A DNA stretch of 64,000 nt from Clostridium_AW sp040797845 (GTDB lineage Bacteria; Bacillota; Clostridia; Clostridiales; Clostridiaceae): contig JBFNFA010000014.1 of the NCBI GenBank assembly GCA_040797845.1, positions 1-64,000 of the forward strand, written 5' to 3'. The notes under the pieces were generated by a model. It made no database searches. It had not been told where the DNA came from and saw only the letters and a list, made by a program, of their open reading frames with translations. Both the position numbers and the translations under genes were made by a program. This document shows positions 25,601 through 34,196 of this stretch, one piece after another (position 1 is the first letter of the stretch; every line of letters begins with the position of its first letter).

Positions 25601-25813
25601 TTAAATAGTTTCTATTTTTACAACATCGTATCCTGCATCTTCTATAGCAGCTTTTATATCTTCTTCAGTAGAGTTGTTGTTAAATTCTACTGTTGCATAT
25701 TTTCCCTCTAAATTTACTTGAATATTTTCGCCACCTATATCTTCCAGTGCTCCCTCTACGTGATTAACACAATGTCCACAACTCATTCCTTCAATTAATA
25801 TTTTCTTTTTCAT
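25601..25813 (-). CDS. copZ: Copper chaperone CopZ
   Basis: This 70-aa protein is a single HMA domain with the copper motif GMSCGHC (Cys12, Cys15). It carries Cu(I) to partners, normally a CopA ATPase and CsoR. It is the third gene of a likely operon csoR - LDCC protein - copZ on the minus strand. No copA is in the window, so copper export must be coded elsewhere or handled by the convergent HMA-cupredoxin protein. Confidence 0.92.
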   Translation of the reverse strand: MKKKILIEGMSCGHCVNHVEGALEDIGGENIQVNLEGKYATVEFNNNSTEEDIKAAIEDAGYDVVKIETI

Positions 25814-25886
25814 AATACTATCTCCCTCCAGTATATTCTTTAATATTAAATAATTTTACTTAATTATATGATTTAAAAGTTTTTAA

Positions 25887-26018
25887 TTATTTATTTGGAG
25901 CTTTCTTTACATTGTTGTTTTTATTTATATTGCAGCAATCTAATTTTTCTCTTGTTCCAAATGTCTTGCTATTTTCCTCAGCAAGCTTTTTTATAAACTT
26001 CTTTATTATGTTCTTCAT
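25887..26018 (-). CDS. LDCC-motif putative metal-binding mini-protein
   Basis: A 43-aa ORF between copZ and csoR. The ATG at 26018 follows AGGATT. It has a basic N-terminus (KNIIKKFIKKL) and the segment FGTREKLDCCNINK, the signature of the small LDCC family of presumed metal-binding proteins in clostridia. The two cysteines are the likely metal site. Its place between csoR and copZ in one transcript supports a role with copper; that is inference. A paralogue without the cysteines is at 31025-31171. Confidence 0.8.
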   Translation of the reverse strand: MKNIIKKFIKKLAEENSKTFGTREKLDCCNINKNNNVKKAPNK

Positions 26019-26030
26019 ATTTAAATCCTT

Positions 26031-26297
26031 CTATTTATCTATTAGTTTTTGCAATACTCCCATTATTTCATCTATCTTTTCCTCTCCTGAATCATGAAGA
26101 AAGGCATCTTTTACACAGTGATTTAAATGTTGTTTTAGTATGTGCATATTTGCTTTTTTCAATAAGGACTGAACAGCAATAATTTGATTAGATACATCAA
26201 TACAATATCTCTCCTCTTCTATCATCTTAATTATGCCTTCTATTTGTCCTTTAGATATTTTTAAAGACTGTAAAGCTTTTTGTTTTTCTGAATTCAT
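26031..26297 (-). CDS. csoR: Copper-sensing repressor CsoR
   Basis: The 88-aa all-helical protein of the DUF156 family carries the copper ligands Cys32, His57 and Cys61, at the same spacing (25 and 4) as in characterised CsoR (Cys36, His61, Cys65). It binds DNA as a tetramer and leaves on binding Cu(I). A G/C-rich operator lies just upstream (26312-26334) after a good promoter, so the operon csoR - LDCC - copZ is self-regulated. A GGGGGAGG ribosome-binding site precedes the ATG. Confidence 0.93.
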   Translation of the reverse strand: MNSEKQKALQSLKISKGQIEGIIKMIEEERYCIDVSNQIIAVQSLLKKANMHILKQHLNHCVKDAFLHDSGEEKIDEIMGVLQKLIDK

Positions 26298-26311
26298 ATT
26301 CCTCCCCCTTC

Positions 26312-26334
26312 ATACCCCCCTATAGTAAGGGGAT
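26312..26334. promoter_or_regulatory. CsoR operator
   Basis: ATACCCCCCTATAGTAAGGGG, a pseudo-palindrome with C-run and G-run, stands out from AT-rich DNA. It matches the TACCC...GGG form of known CsoR sites and lies between promoter and csoR start. Confidence 0.75.
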
Positions 26335-26341
26335 TATTTAT

Positions 26342-26370
26342 ATTATAAAACAGTTAAAAATAAATTGCAA
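26342..26370 (-). promoter_or_regulatory. csoR operon promoter
   Basis: On the minus strand TTGCAA (26365-26370) and TATAAT (26342-26347) are 17 bp apart, directly upstream of the CsoR operator. Confidence 0.7.
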
Positions 26371-26457
26371 CTGCTTTATTAAATTTAATAATTTATACTA
26401 ATTTACTTTATTAATAAGTGTTATAATACAATTCTTGTGTAAATATATTATTGAAAA

Positions 26458-27825
26458 TTATATTTTTTTGAAAATTATAGAGATCTTAGTTCCCCTATCC
26501 ACATCGCTCTCAACCTTTATCCAAGCTGAGTGAAAGGTTAATATATTTTTTACTACAGCTAGACCAATTCCGCTACCCTCTATTTTATTTCTACTCTTAT
26601 CTCCCCTATACAATCTTTCAAAAATAAATGGTAAGTCTTCTTCTTTTATACCTATTCCATTATCTATTACTTCTGCTACTATATTCTCTTTTGTCTCTTC
26701 AATATTAATCCAAACTTTTCCGCCCTCTTCTACAAACTTTAAACTATTTGAGATCAGATTAATAAATACTTGCTTTAAACTATTTTCATCTCCTGATATG
26801 AAGTATTCTTTACTATCATTATCAAAATTTATAGCTACCCCTTTCTCCTTAGAAGTTACTTTAAAATCCTGTATAACAGCTAAAATAATTTTATTCAAAG
26901 AAACTTTTTCAAAGTTTAAATTAATATCTTTTCCTTCCATTTCTTTAAGTACATTTAGATTATCTAATAGTTTGCTAAATCTTATAACCTCGTCGTTGAG
27001 TCCAGATAATGTATCATCATTTATAGGAATTATACCGTCCATCATTGCCTCTAAGTTATTTTGCAATACATTAAGTGGTGTTCGTACTTCATGAGATATA
27101 TCAGAAACTAATCTCTTTCTTAATGCATCTTGATTCTTCAGCTTTTCTTTTAAGCCTTCTATACTATTTTGAAGATTATTAATTTCAATTATATTACTTT
27201 CATTATTTGACTCTACATCGTAGTTTCCTCTAGATAATTCAACTGAAATATCGGATACCTTTTTTATTGGTTTAGAAAAATCTTTAGAAAGATAAATGCT
27301 TATTATTATAGTAATTATTACTGCAAATATTAATGAAATGAAAATTCCCTCATTTATTCGATTTTTAAATTTAATATCTTCCTCAGATAACAATAGTGAA
27401 GAATACTGGCCTATAGATACATATCCCACTACCATGCCCTTATCCGTTATTTCGTAAGTATCTGTAGTATAAATCCCTTTATTTTGCCCCATCATATTTT
27501 CCATATGTATTCTAGCCTTAATTTCATCTGGATTCATACTCCAAATAATGTTTTTATTCTCATCCATAAGAGTTAGACAATAGTTGCCCATATAAGCTTC
27601 ATGTACTAATTCTTCCCCTGAATTCTTCTTCCACTGCTTATCTTTTTTATATACTTGTTGAAAATATTGAATTATCCTCTCATCTCTTTTATTTTGAAGA
27701 TCCTCCATATAGTCTTTAAAGGTATTATTTATGGTGGAATTTACAAAGAAAGCTGATACTATCAATGTAGTTAGAGAAGATACCAGAAAAAATATTAATA
27801 TTTTTCTTCTTATACTGTGCATCAC
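26458..27825 (-). CDS. Sensor histidine kinase (HAMP)
   Basis: The 455-aa kinase has an N-terminal membrane helix (about 8-28), an extracellular sensor of about 130 residues, a second helix (about 165-183), a HAMP linker, the H-box SDISHEVRTPL with the phospho-accepting histidine, and the ATPase lobe with the N-box (NLISNSLKF) and G-boxes (DNGIGIKEED, GSGIGLAVVKN). The start codon overlaps the end of the response regulator by 4 bases, so translation is coupled. The stimulus is not known. Nearness to the copper genes is suggestive only. Confidence 0.92.
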   Translation of the reverse strand: MMHSIRRKILIFFLVSSLTTLIVSAFFVNSTINNTFKDYMEDLQNKRDERIIQYFQQVYKKDKQWKKNSGEELVHEAYMGNYCLTLMDENKNIIWSMNPDEIKARIHMENMMGQNKGIYTTDTYEITDKGMVVGYVSIGQYSSLLLSEEDIKFKNRINEGIFISLIFAVIITIIISIYLSKDFSKPIKKVSDISVELSRGNYDVESNNESNIIEINNLQNSIEGLKEKLKNQDALRKRLVSDISHEVRTPLNVLQNNLEAMMDGIIPINDDTLSGLNDEVIRFSKLLDNLNVLKEMEGKDINLNFEKVSLNKIILAVIQDFKVTSKEKGVAINFDNDSKEYFISGDENSLKQVFINLISNSLKFVEEGGKVWINIEETKENIVAEVIDNGIGIKEEDLPFIFERLYRGDKSRNKIEGSGIGLAVVKNILTFHSAWIKVESDVDRGTKISIIFKKI

Positions 27826-28505
27826 TTATCACCACTGAATTTATAACCAACTCTTGTCACTGTAATAATGTATTTAGGGCTTCTACTATCTTTCTCTATC
27901 TTTTTTCTTATATTTTTTATGTGCACATCTACAGTTCTGTCAAATCCATCAAAATCTGAATGAAATACTGAATCTATAAGCATTTCTCTTGTAAAAACTT
28001 TTCCTTTATTTGAAGCTAGGGTATATAAAATATCAAACTCATTTGGAGTTAAGTTCACTTCAATCTCTTTTACCTTAACTACTCTTTCATCCTTATATAT
28101 CTTTAAATTCCCTCCATCAAAGCTTAACAAGGAGCTCTTATCTTTGTTTATCCTTCTAAAAAGGGCATTTACTCTTGCAGTTAGCTCTCTTGGGCTTAGT
28201 GGCTTAACTAAGTAGTCATCAGCACCAATGTTTAGGCCTTCTATTTTATCCCATAATTCAGCTTTAGCTGTGAGCATAAAGATGTGTACCTTTGAAATCA
28301 TTCTTATTTTTTTACATATTTCTTCTCCATCTATGTCTGGCAACATTAAATCTAATAATATTAAATCGAAATCTATTTTTTTGAATAGTTCCAAACCTTC
28401 CATTCCAGTAGTTGCTCCCCAAACATTGTAACCTTCCTTTTCTAGGTAAGCCTTTATTACATCTAATACTTTTCTTTCATCCTCAATAATCAGTATGTTC
28501 CCCAT
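27822..28505 (-). CDS. OmpR-family response regulator
   Basis: The 227-aa protein has a receiver domain (about 1-115) with Asp9/Glu pocket, phospho-acceptor Asp52 (LLDLMLPD) and Lys in the VKP motif, and a winged-helix trans-activation domain (about 130-225). It partners with the overlapping histidine kinase. Upstream is the terminator of thiI, so transcription starts in the short gap. No operator can be identified with confidence. Confidence 0.93.
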   Translation of the reverse strand: MGNILIIEDERKVLDVIKAYLEKEGYNVWGATTGMEGLELFKKIDFDLILLDLMLPDIDGEEICKKIRMISKVHIFMLTAKAELWDKIEGLNIGADDYLVKPLSPRELTARVNALFRRINKDKSSLLSFDGGNLKIYKDERVVKVKEIEVNLTPNEFDILYTLASNKGKVFTREMLIDSVFHSDFDGFDRTVDVHIKNIRKKIEKDSRSPKYIITVTRVGYKFSGDK

Positions 28506-28540
28506 ATACCCACCTCTTTTTGAAATATTACTTTATTCAA

Positions 28541-28595
28541 AAAGCACATAGCGAAGACAGACTTTTGATAAAAATGTCTTAAACACTATATGCTT
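28541..28595 (-). terminator. Terminator of iscS-thiI
   Basis: AAAGCACATAG with CTATATGCTT closes a long hairpin that also contains AAGACA/TGTCTT. On the minus strand a short T-run follows. Confidence 0.65.
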
Positions 28596-28655
28596 ATACT
28601 TATTTTATAACATTACAATATAATTATAAAGAAAATATGAAGATTAAATCCTATT

Positions 28656-29801
28656 CTATTGAATAACTTCAGTATTTTCAATAGCATCTTTAACAAGATT
28701 TTCAATATCTAACACACTCTCTGATTTTTCAATAGCTGTTAAAACAGGTTTTGTTTTAGGATGTTTAGGGACAAATATTGTACAACAATCTTCATAAGGA
28801 AGTATGGAAGTTTCATATGCTCCAATTTGTCTAGAAATGTTCATAATGTCTTCCTTATCCATTGATATTAATGGTCTAAATACCGGTCTATCTCCTACAG
28901 CATTTGTAACAACTAAACTTTCCATAGTTTGACTAGCAACTTGCCCTATACTCTCGCCTGTAGTAACGGAACTTATATTATGGATGCTTGCAAGGCCACA
29001 AGCAACTCTCATCATAAATCTTCTCATTATAATAGTAAGCTCATCTTCCCTACACTTATCCATAATCTCCATTTGTATTTTTGTAAAAGGTACTATGTAT
29101 AGTTTTGTATTCCCTGTATAAGACTTTAAAATCTCATTTAATGCTATAACTTTTTCTTTTGCCCTTTCACTAGTATAAGGATGGCTATGGAAATATACAC
29201 AATGTAACTCTACTCCGCGCTTTCCCATCATATAACCTGCCACCGGTGAATCTATTCCTCCCGATAACATAAGAAGAGTACTTCCGTTGGTTCCGTAAGG
29301 CATACCCCCAACACCTTTTATTTTCTTAGAGTAGATGTATGCCCCTTTCTCCCTTACCTCCACATTAATAAACACATCTGGATTTTTAACATCAACTTTT
29401 AAATCTCCTCTATGTTTTAATATGAACGCTCCTACTTCTCTACTTATCTCCATTGAGTTTTTAGGAAATTTTTTATTCGCTCTATTTGTTTGGACCTTAA
29501 AAGTTTTATAATCTCCTCCTTCTATTTCTTTTAAAGCCTGATGACATATATCCTCAAAAGAAAGGTCCACTTCCTTTACCATACATACTTCTTGTACGCC
29601 AAAAGCTTTTGTTACTCTTTTTGCTAACTCATCTATATCCTCTGAATACAAAAACCATCTTCCACTGTCTATAACAAACCTATGATCTACTCCTTTTAAT
29701 ACCCTTCTAATATTATCTTTTAACGTTTTTTCAAATTTATTTCTATTTAAACCTTTTAAAAATATTTCTGGACTGTATTTTATTAGCAATAACTCCTTCA
29801 T
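28656..29801 (-). CDS. thiI: tRNA 4-thiouridine synthase ThiI
   Basis: The 381-aa protein makes 4-thiouridine in tRNA and can supply sulfur for thiazole. A ferredoxin-like plus THUMP region spans about 1-165, and the PP-loop ATPase motif SGGIDSPVAG lies near 180-189. The C-terminal rhodanese domain of the enterobacterial protein is absent, as is usual in Firmicutes, where the partner cysteine desulfurase hands over sulfur directly. The start overlaps the stop of the desulfurase as TAATG, which fits a dedicated pair. Confidence 0.95.
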   Translation of the reverse strand: MKELLLIKYSPEIFLKGLNRNKFEKTLKDNIRRVLKGVDHRFVIDSGRWFLYSEDIDELAKRVTKAFGVQEVCMVKEVDLSFEDICHQALKEIEGGDYKTFKVQTNRANKKFPKNSMEISREVGAFILKHRGDLKVDVKNPDVFINVEVREKGAYIYSKKIKGVGGMPYGTNGSTLLMLSGGIDSPVAGYMMGKRGVELHCVYFHSHPYTSERAKEKVIALNEILKSYTGNTKLYIVPFTKIQMEIMDKCREDELTIIMRRFMMRVACGLASIHNISSVTTGESIGQVASQTMESLVVTNAVGDRPVFRPLISMDKEDIMNISRQIGAYETSILPYEDCCTIFVPKHPKTKPVLTAIEKSESVLDIENLVKDAIENTEVIQ

Positions 29802-30937
29802 TATTTACCCCTCCTTAAAAATTTTAGAGAATCTTTAAGACTATTTACTGTATAATCTATTTCTTCTCTTGTATTCCATTCAGAAAAACTAAACCTTACG
29901 GTTCCCTTTATTTCACTATTGTTTAACCCTATAGCTCTTAGAACATGACTGTCTTTTGTATCCTTAGCTGAACAAGCAGAACCTGTAGAGACATAAATAC
30001 CACTACTATCCAACGCTCTGAGTAGAACTTCACCCCTAACTCCCATAAAAGAAAGACTTAGAATATATGGAGAGAACTCTTTCTCTAGAGGGCTATTAAT
30101 TCTTACATCTTTAAAGTCTTTAATTTGTTCTATAAAATAGTCTTTTATATCATAAATTTTTTTATAATTTTTCTCCATGGAACTATGAATTATTCTTATC
30201 GCTTCACTAAAACCTACTATAGCAGGAAGATTTTCTGTACCAGATCGAAAGTTTCTCTCTTGTCCTCCTCCAGAGATTAGAGGTTTTGGCATTAATCCTT
30301 TCTTTATATAAGCAAAACCTACACCTCTTGGCCCATGTATTTTGTGGCCACTGGCTGAAAATGCATCTACATTGAGCTCTTTAACATCTATTTTCAATTT
30401 GCCGTAGCTTTGTACTCCATCTACATGAAATTTTGCTCTACTACTCTTTTCTTTAATAATTTTTCCAATGGAAGCAATGTCCTGTATACTTCCTATCTCA
30501 TTGTTTACATGCATAATGCTTACCAAATGGGTATCCTTATTTATTGCTTTTTCTAACTCTTCTAAATTTACCATTCCTTTTTCATTGACATTTAATACTT
30601 TAATGTCAATACCTTCTTTTTCTAACTCTTTTAAAGTATTAAATACACTAGGATGTTCTATATTTGTGGTTATTACATTGCCACCTTCTTTTACAAGTCC
30701 TTTAATAATAAAATTATTGCTCTCACTTCCACCTGATGTAAATATTATTTCATCCTTATTACAATTTATAGTATTCCCAATTATTGCTCTGCTATCATTT
30801 AATAATCTTTCAGCTTTAATACCGAAACTATGAGCTGAGGATGGATTACCATAATAATCTCTCATGACTTCGCTGATTTTTTCTATTACTTCATCATAAG
30901 GTTTTGTGGTAGCACTATTATCTAAATATACTTCCAT
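29801..30937 (-). CDS. iscS: Cysteine desulfurase (IscS/NifS family)
   Basis: The PLP enzyme (378 aa) takes sulfur from cysteine for tRNA thiolation through ThiI. LDNSATTKP starts the protein, the PLP lysine lies in SASGHKIHGPRG, and the sulfur-carrying cysteine is in STGSACSAKD. I choose the ATG at 30937 because AGGAGTG lies just upstream and the family begins here; the frame to 30967 adds ten residues without a ribosome-binding site. Pairing with thiI (1-base overlap) marks it as the ThiI-dedicated desulfurase. Confidence 0.94.
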   Translation of the reverse strand: MEVYLDNSATTKPYDEVIEKISEVMRDYYGNPSSAHSFGIKAERLLNDSRAIIGNTINCNKDEIIFTSGGSESNNFIIKGLVKEGGNVITTNIEHPSVFNTLKELEKEGIDIKVLNVNEKGMVNLEELEKAINKDTHLVSIMHVNNEIGSIQDIASIGKIIKEKSSRAKFHVDGVQSYGKLKIDVKELNVDAFSASGHKIHGPRGVGFAYIKKGLMPKPLISGGGQERNFRSGTENLPAIVGFSEAIRIIHSSMEKNYKKIYDIKDYFIEQIKDFKDVRINSPLEKEFSPYILSLSFMGVRGEVLLRALDSSGIYVSTGSACSAKDTKDSHVLRAIGLNNSEIKGTVRFSFSEWNTREEIDYTVNSLKDSLKFLRRGK

Positions 30938-31024
30938 TTTATCACTCCTAAATATCTTAAAAAACATACAATGCTATAGATTATAACACTGTATGTTTTA
31001 ATTTTCTAGTAAATCAGTACACTT

Positions 31025-31171
31025 TTAATCTAAGGGCCATTTATCTTCTTTGGCTCTTTCAATTCTTTCTTTATGGACAATTCTATAATCTAGTTTTTCA
31101 TCTGTTCCAAAAGTCTCAACATTCGTCTTTCTTATCTTATTTATGAATTCTTTCATATAGTTCTTTCTCAT
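31025..31171 (-). CDS. LDCC-like mini-protein lacking the cysteines
   Basis: A 48-aa ORF with GAGGTGG 4 bases before the ATG at 31171. The segment ETFGTDEKLDYRIVHK aligns with KTFGTREKLDCCNINK of the protein at 25887-26018, but Tyr-Arg replaces the two cysteines. Both also share a basic N-terminal helix. It therefore looks like a diverged paralogue that no longer binds metal by cysteines. It lies just upstream of iscS on the same strand and is divergent from tcdA. Confidence 0.65.
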   Translation of the reverse strand: MRKNYMKEFINKIRKTNVETFGTDEKLDYRIVHKERIERAKEDKWPLD

Positions 31172-31285
31172 AAAACCACCTCACTTAAATTATATTTATA
31201 TATTTATTATTGACTTTACAGTGTATTTCATTCTATGATATATTACGAATTATATTATGTAGAGAAAAGAAGCGAGGTAAATAAA

Positions 31286-32038
31286 ATGATTCAACATTTG
31301 TTTTCAAGAACAGAGCTTTTAATTGGCAAGGAATCCCTAGAAAAACTAAAAAATAGTACCGTAGTAGTTTTTGGAATCGGTGGAGTAGGAAGTTTTGCAA
31401 CGGAAGCTTTAGTTAGAAGTGGCGTAGGACATTTAATTCTAATTGATGATGATACAGTATGCTTAACAAATATAAACAGACAAATAATTGCTGATTATAG
31501 CACTTTAGGAAAGCCTAAGGTTGAAGTGATGAAAGAGAGAATAGAAAAAATCAATCCAAAATGCAAAGTAACAATACATCAAACCTTTGTAAAAGATGAC
31601 AATATAGAAAGCATAATTCCCAAAGATGCAGATTATGTTATAGATGCAATAGATACGGTTTCTTCTAAAATAGCTCTAATAATTTGGTGTAAAAATAACA
31701 ATATACCGATAATTAGTTCTATGGGAACAGGTAATAAATTAGATCCAACTAAATTTAAGATAGAGGATATTTACAAAACTAAAATATGTCCTTTAGCCAA
31801 GGTAATGAGATATGAATTAAGGAAGCGTGGAGTAGATGGATTAAAAGTTCTATACTCAGAAGAAGTACCTTCCAAACCTAAATTAGATGAAATAATCACT
31901 TGCAAGGAAGGATGTGTCTGTTCAAATGGTAGTAAAAAATGTACAGTTAAAAGACAAATTCCTGCAAGCATTTCCTTTGTTCCTCCTGTAGCTGGAATGA
32001 TTATAGGTGGAGAAGTTATTAAAGATATAATGAAATAG
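31286..32038 (+). CDS. tcdA: tRNA threonylcarbamoyladenosine dehydratase TcdA
   Basis: The 250-aa E1-like protein uses ATP to close t6A to the cyclic form (ct6A) at tRNA position 37. The beginning FSRTELLIGKESLEKLKNSTV and the nucleotide motif GIGGVGSFATEALVRSG are typical; R-x-x-R residues in NINRQI lie in the ATP site. I choose the ATG at 31286 after GAGGT; the frame extends upstream to 31235 without support. Divergent from the LDCC-like mini-gene and convergent with the sigma factor gene. Confidence 0.92.
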   Translation: MIQHLFSRTELLIGKESLEKLKNSTVVVFGIGGVGSFATEALVRSGVGHLILIDDDTVCLTNINRQIIADYSTLGKPKVEVMKERIEKINPKCKVTIHQTFVKDDNIESIIPKDADYVIDAIDTVSSKIALIIWCKNNNIPIISSMGTGNKLDPTKFKIEDIYKTKICPLAKVMRYELRKRGVDGLKVLYSEEVPSKPKLDEIITCKEGCVCSNGSKKCTVKRQIPASISFVPPVAGMIIGGEVIKDIMK

Positions 32039-32086
32039 ATTATTAGGTTACTAGTTAATTAAATTATATTTGAGAATTGATAGTTT

Positions 32087-32112
32087 AAAAGGGATTTTTT
32101 AAAATCCCTTTT
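32087..32112 (+). terminator. Bidirectional terminator between tcdA and the sigma factor gene
   Basis: AAAAGGGATTTT and AAAATCCCTTTT form a 12-bp perfect stem with a 2-base loop and T-runs on both sides. Confidence 0.85.
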
Positions 32113-32961
32113 TTAATCCATATATCCTTGAAGTAATTTCATTCTATTCGGATGTCTTAGTTTTCTTATTGCATTTGCTTCTATTTGTCTTATCCTTTCT
32201 CTAGTTAAGTTAAACTCTCTTCCTATTTCTTCTAGTGTTCTAATTTCTCCATCTTCTAATAGACCATATCTAAGTCTTACAATCCTCTCTTCCCTAGGTG
32301 AAAGAGTTCCTAGGGCACTGGTAATTACATCTCCAAGCATGGAAGATATCACATTTTCCTCTGGAGCATAGCTATCATCTGCAATAAAATTTTCTAAAAA
32401 TGTATCCTCATTATCTCCTACAGGAGTTTCCAGTGATATAGGTTCCCTACAGATGCTATATATCTGCTTTATTTTTTGAAGAGGTATTTGCAGTTTCTCT
32501 GCTACTTCTTCTTCTGATGGTTCTCTATCTAGCTTTTGTTCTAATTCTTTTTGGGTTTTTATAACTTTACTTGCTATTTCGTTCATGTGCACTGGTATTC
32601 TTATTGTCCTTGATTGGTCAGCTATAGCTCTTGTCACAGCCTGTTTTATCCACCAAGTAGCATAAGTACTAAACCTATATCCTTTTTTATAATCAAATTT
32701 TTCAACCGCCTTCATAAGCCCAATGTTTCCTTCTTGGACTAAATCTAGTAAGCTCAATCCTTTACCTACATATCTTTTTGCAATGCTTACTACCAATCTT
32801 AAATTTGATTCAATTAACCTCTCCTTAGCTAATTCATCTCCCTCTTCTATTTTTTTAGCTAATTCAACTTCCTCTTCTTGATTCAATAGCTCTTCTTTTC
32901 CTATCTCTTTTAAATAAATGTTTATATAATCTTCTATATTATTAAATTCTTTCATGTTCAA
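32113..32961 (-). CDS. Sigma-70-family primary-type sigma factor without region 1.1
   Basis: The protein (about 282 aa) contains regions 1.2, 2 (FSTYATWWIKQAVTRAI, the -10 recognition helix and core-binding part), 3 and 4 (TLEEIGREFNLTRERIRQIEANAIRKLRHP). It is near-identical in build to RpoD but lacks the acidic region 1.1 and long spacer, and so looks like a group 2 alternative to the housekeeping factor. The main rpoD normally lies with dnaG, which is not here. The start is unclear: I take the TTG at 32961 since GGTGAT sits 4 bases before; ATG at 32955 or 32967 is also possible. Confidence 0.88.
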   Translation of the reverse strand: MNMKEFNNIEDYINIYLKEIGKEELLNQEEEVELAKKIEEGDELAKERLIESNLRLVVSIAKRYVGKGLSLLDLVQEGNIGLMKAVEKFDYKKGYRFSTYATWWIKQAVTRAIADQSRTIRIPVHMNEIASKVIKTQKELEQKLDREPSEEEVAEKLQIPLQKIKQIYSICREPISLETPVGDNEDTFLENFIADDSYAPEENVISSMLGDVITSALGTLSPREERIVRLRYGLLEDGEIRTLEEIGREFNLTRERIRQIEANAIRKLRHPNRMKLLQGYMD

Positions 32962-33115
32962 TAACATCACCCTTACATAATAATGATTAAAATACCCAAT
33001 ATTAATACTTCCATATACAGTGGCATTATCCTTCTAAATTAAATAAAATTAAAGAAATTGTAACAATTTATTCAACTTTTATACAATAACTGTAACTATG
33101 GAAAATTTAAAATAT

Positions 33116-33151
33116 AAAACTGTAGCTTTTTACAAGTTTTGCTACAGTTTT
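33116..33151 (-). terminator. Terminator of the gal operon
   Basis: AAAACTGTAGC and GCTACAGTTTT form an 11-bp stem with a 14-nt loop, just behind galE; TTTTATATTTT follows on the minus strand. Confidence 0.8.
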
Positions 33152-33171
33152 ACTTAATTTACTATTTAGTA

Positions 33172-34158
33172 TTAATCATTATATCCATCCGGATGGTTCT
33201 TATACCAATTCCATGCTGTATTGATAATCGTTTCTAGGGAATTGAACTCTGGTACCCAACCTAACTCATCTATAATTTTCTTTGAAGATGCAACTAAAAC
33301 CGCTGGATCTCCCTTTCTTCTCTCATCAATTTCAGCTTTTATAGGTTCACCGGTGACTTTTCTTGCTACTTCGATTACTTCCTTTACCGAGAAACCTTGT
33401 CCATTTCCTAAGTTATATATTTTACTATCTCCACCTTTTCTTAACCTATCTAATGCTAGGGAATGAGCTTTTGCTAAATCCATAACATGTATGTAGTCTC
33501 TTATACAAGTGCCATCCTTCGTTGGGTAGTCCTCTCCAAATATTGTAATAGCCTCTCTCTTTCCTAGAGCTACCTGAAGTATGATTGGAATCAAGTGGGT
33601 TTCTGGTCTATGATCTTCACCTATTTTACCATTTATATGTGCACCAGCTGCATTAAAATATCTTAAAGCAGTGTATTTTATTCCGTAAGCTTTATCACAC
33701 CATTTTAAAATCTTTTCTACAGCTAGCTTTGATTCTCCATAAGGATTTGTCGGTATAGTATCATCCTCTTCTTTTATAGGTATATTCTTAGGCTCTCCAT
33801 AGGTTGCAGCCGTTGATGAAAAGACTATATGTTTAACTTTATAATCTTTCATCACTTCTAAAAGATTAATTGTACCCGCAATATTATTGTTAAAATATTT
33901 TAAGGGATCCAAAACACTCTCTCCAACTAAAGAATCTGCTGCAAAGTCGATAACTGAATCTATAGAATTCTCACTAAATATTTCATTTAAAATAATTTTA
34001 TCTCTTATATCACCTTCATAAATTCTTCCACCTAGCACAGCTTTTTTATGGCCCTTTTGAAAGTTATCTAAAACTACTACTTCCTCTCCTTTTTCAATCA
34101 ATGCAGCTACCATGTGACTTCCAATGTAGCCAGCGCCTCCACAAACAAGTACTGCCAT
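33172..34158 (-). CDS. galE: UDP-glucose 4-epimerase
   Basis: The 328-aa short-chain dehydrogenase-like epimerase interconverts UDP-galactose and UDP-glucose. The NAD motif GGAGYIGS lies at 7-14, and the catalytic Tyr-x3-Lys is in NPYGESKLAVEK near 141-145; the serine is in FSSTAATYG. It is the last gene of galT-galK-galE and closes the Leloir pathway. The 38-bp gap to galK holds its AGGAGG-type site. Confidence 0.96.
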   Translation of the reverse strand: MAVLVCGGAGYIGSHMVAALIEKGEEVVVLDNFQKGHKKAVLGGRIYEGDIRDKIILNEIFSENSIDSVIDFAADSLVGESVLDPLKYFNNNIAGTINLLEVMKDYKVKHIVFSSTAATYGEPKNIPIKEEDDTIPTNPYGESKLAVEKILKWCDKAYGIKYTALRYFNAAGAHINGKIGEDHRPETHLIPIILQVALGKREAITIFGEDYPTKDGTCIRDYIHVMDLAKAHSLALDRLRKGGDSKIYNLGNGQGFSVKEVIEVARKVTGEPIKAEIDERRKGDPAVLVASSKKIIDELGWVPEFNSLETIINTAWNWYKNHPDGYND

Positions 34159-34196
34159 AACATAACCTCCTTAAATAGATTTATTGTCATTTAACT

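Noticed and set aside
26458..28505. Calling the first two-component system a copper sensor (CusRS)
   Set aside because: The sensor domain has no recognisable copper site, and adjacency alone is weak.
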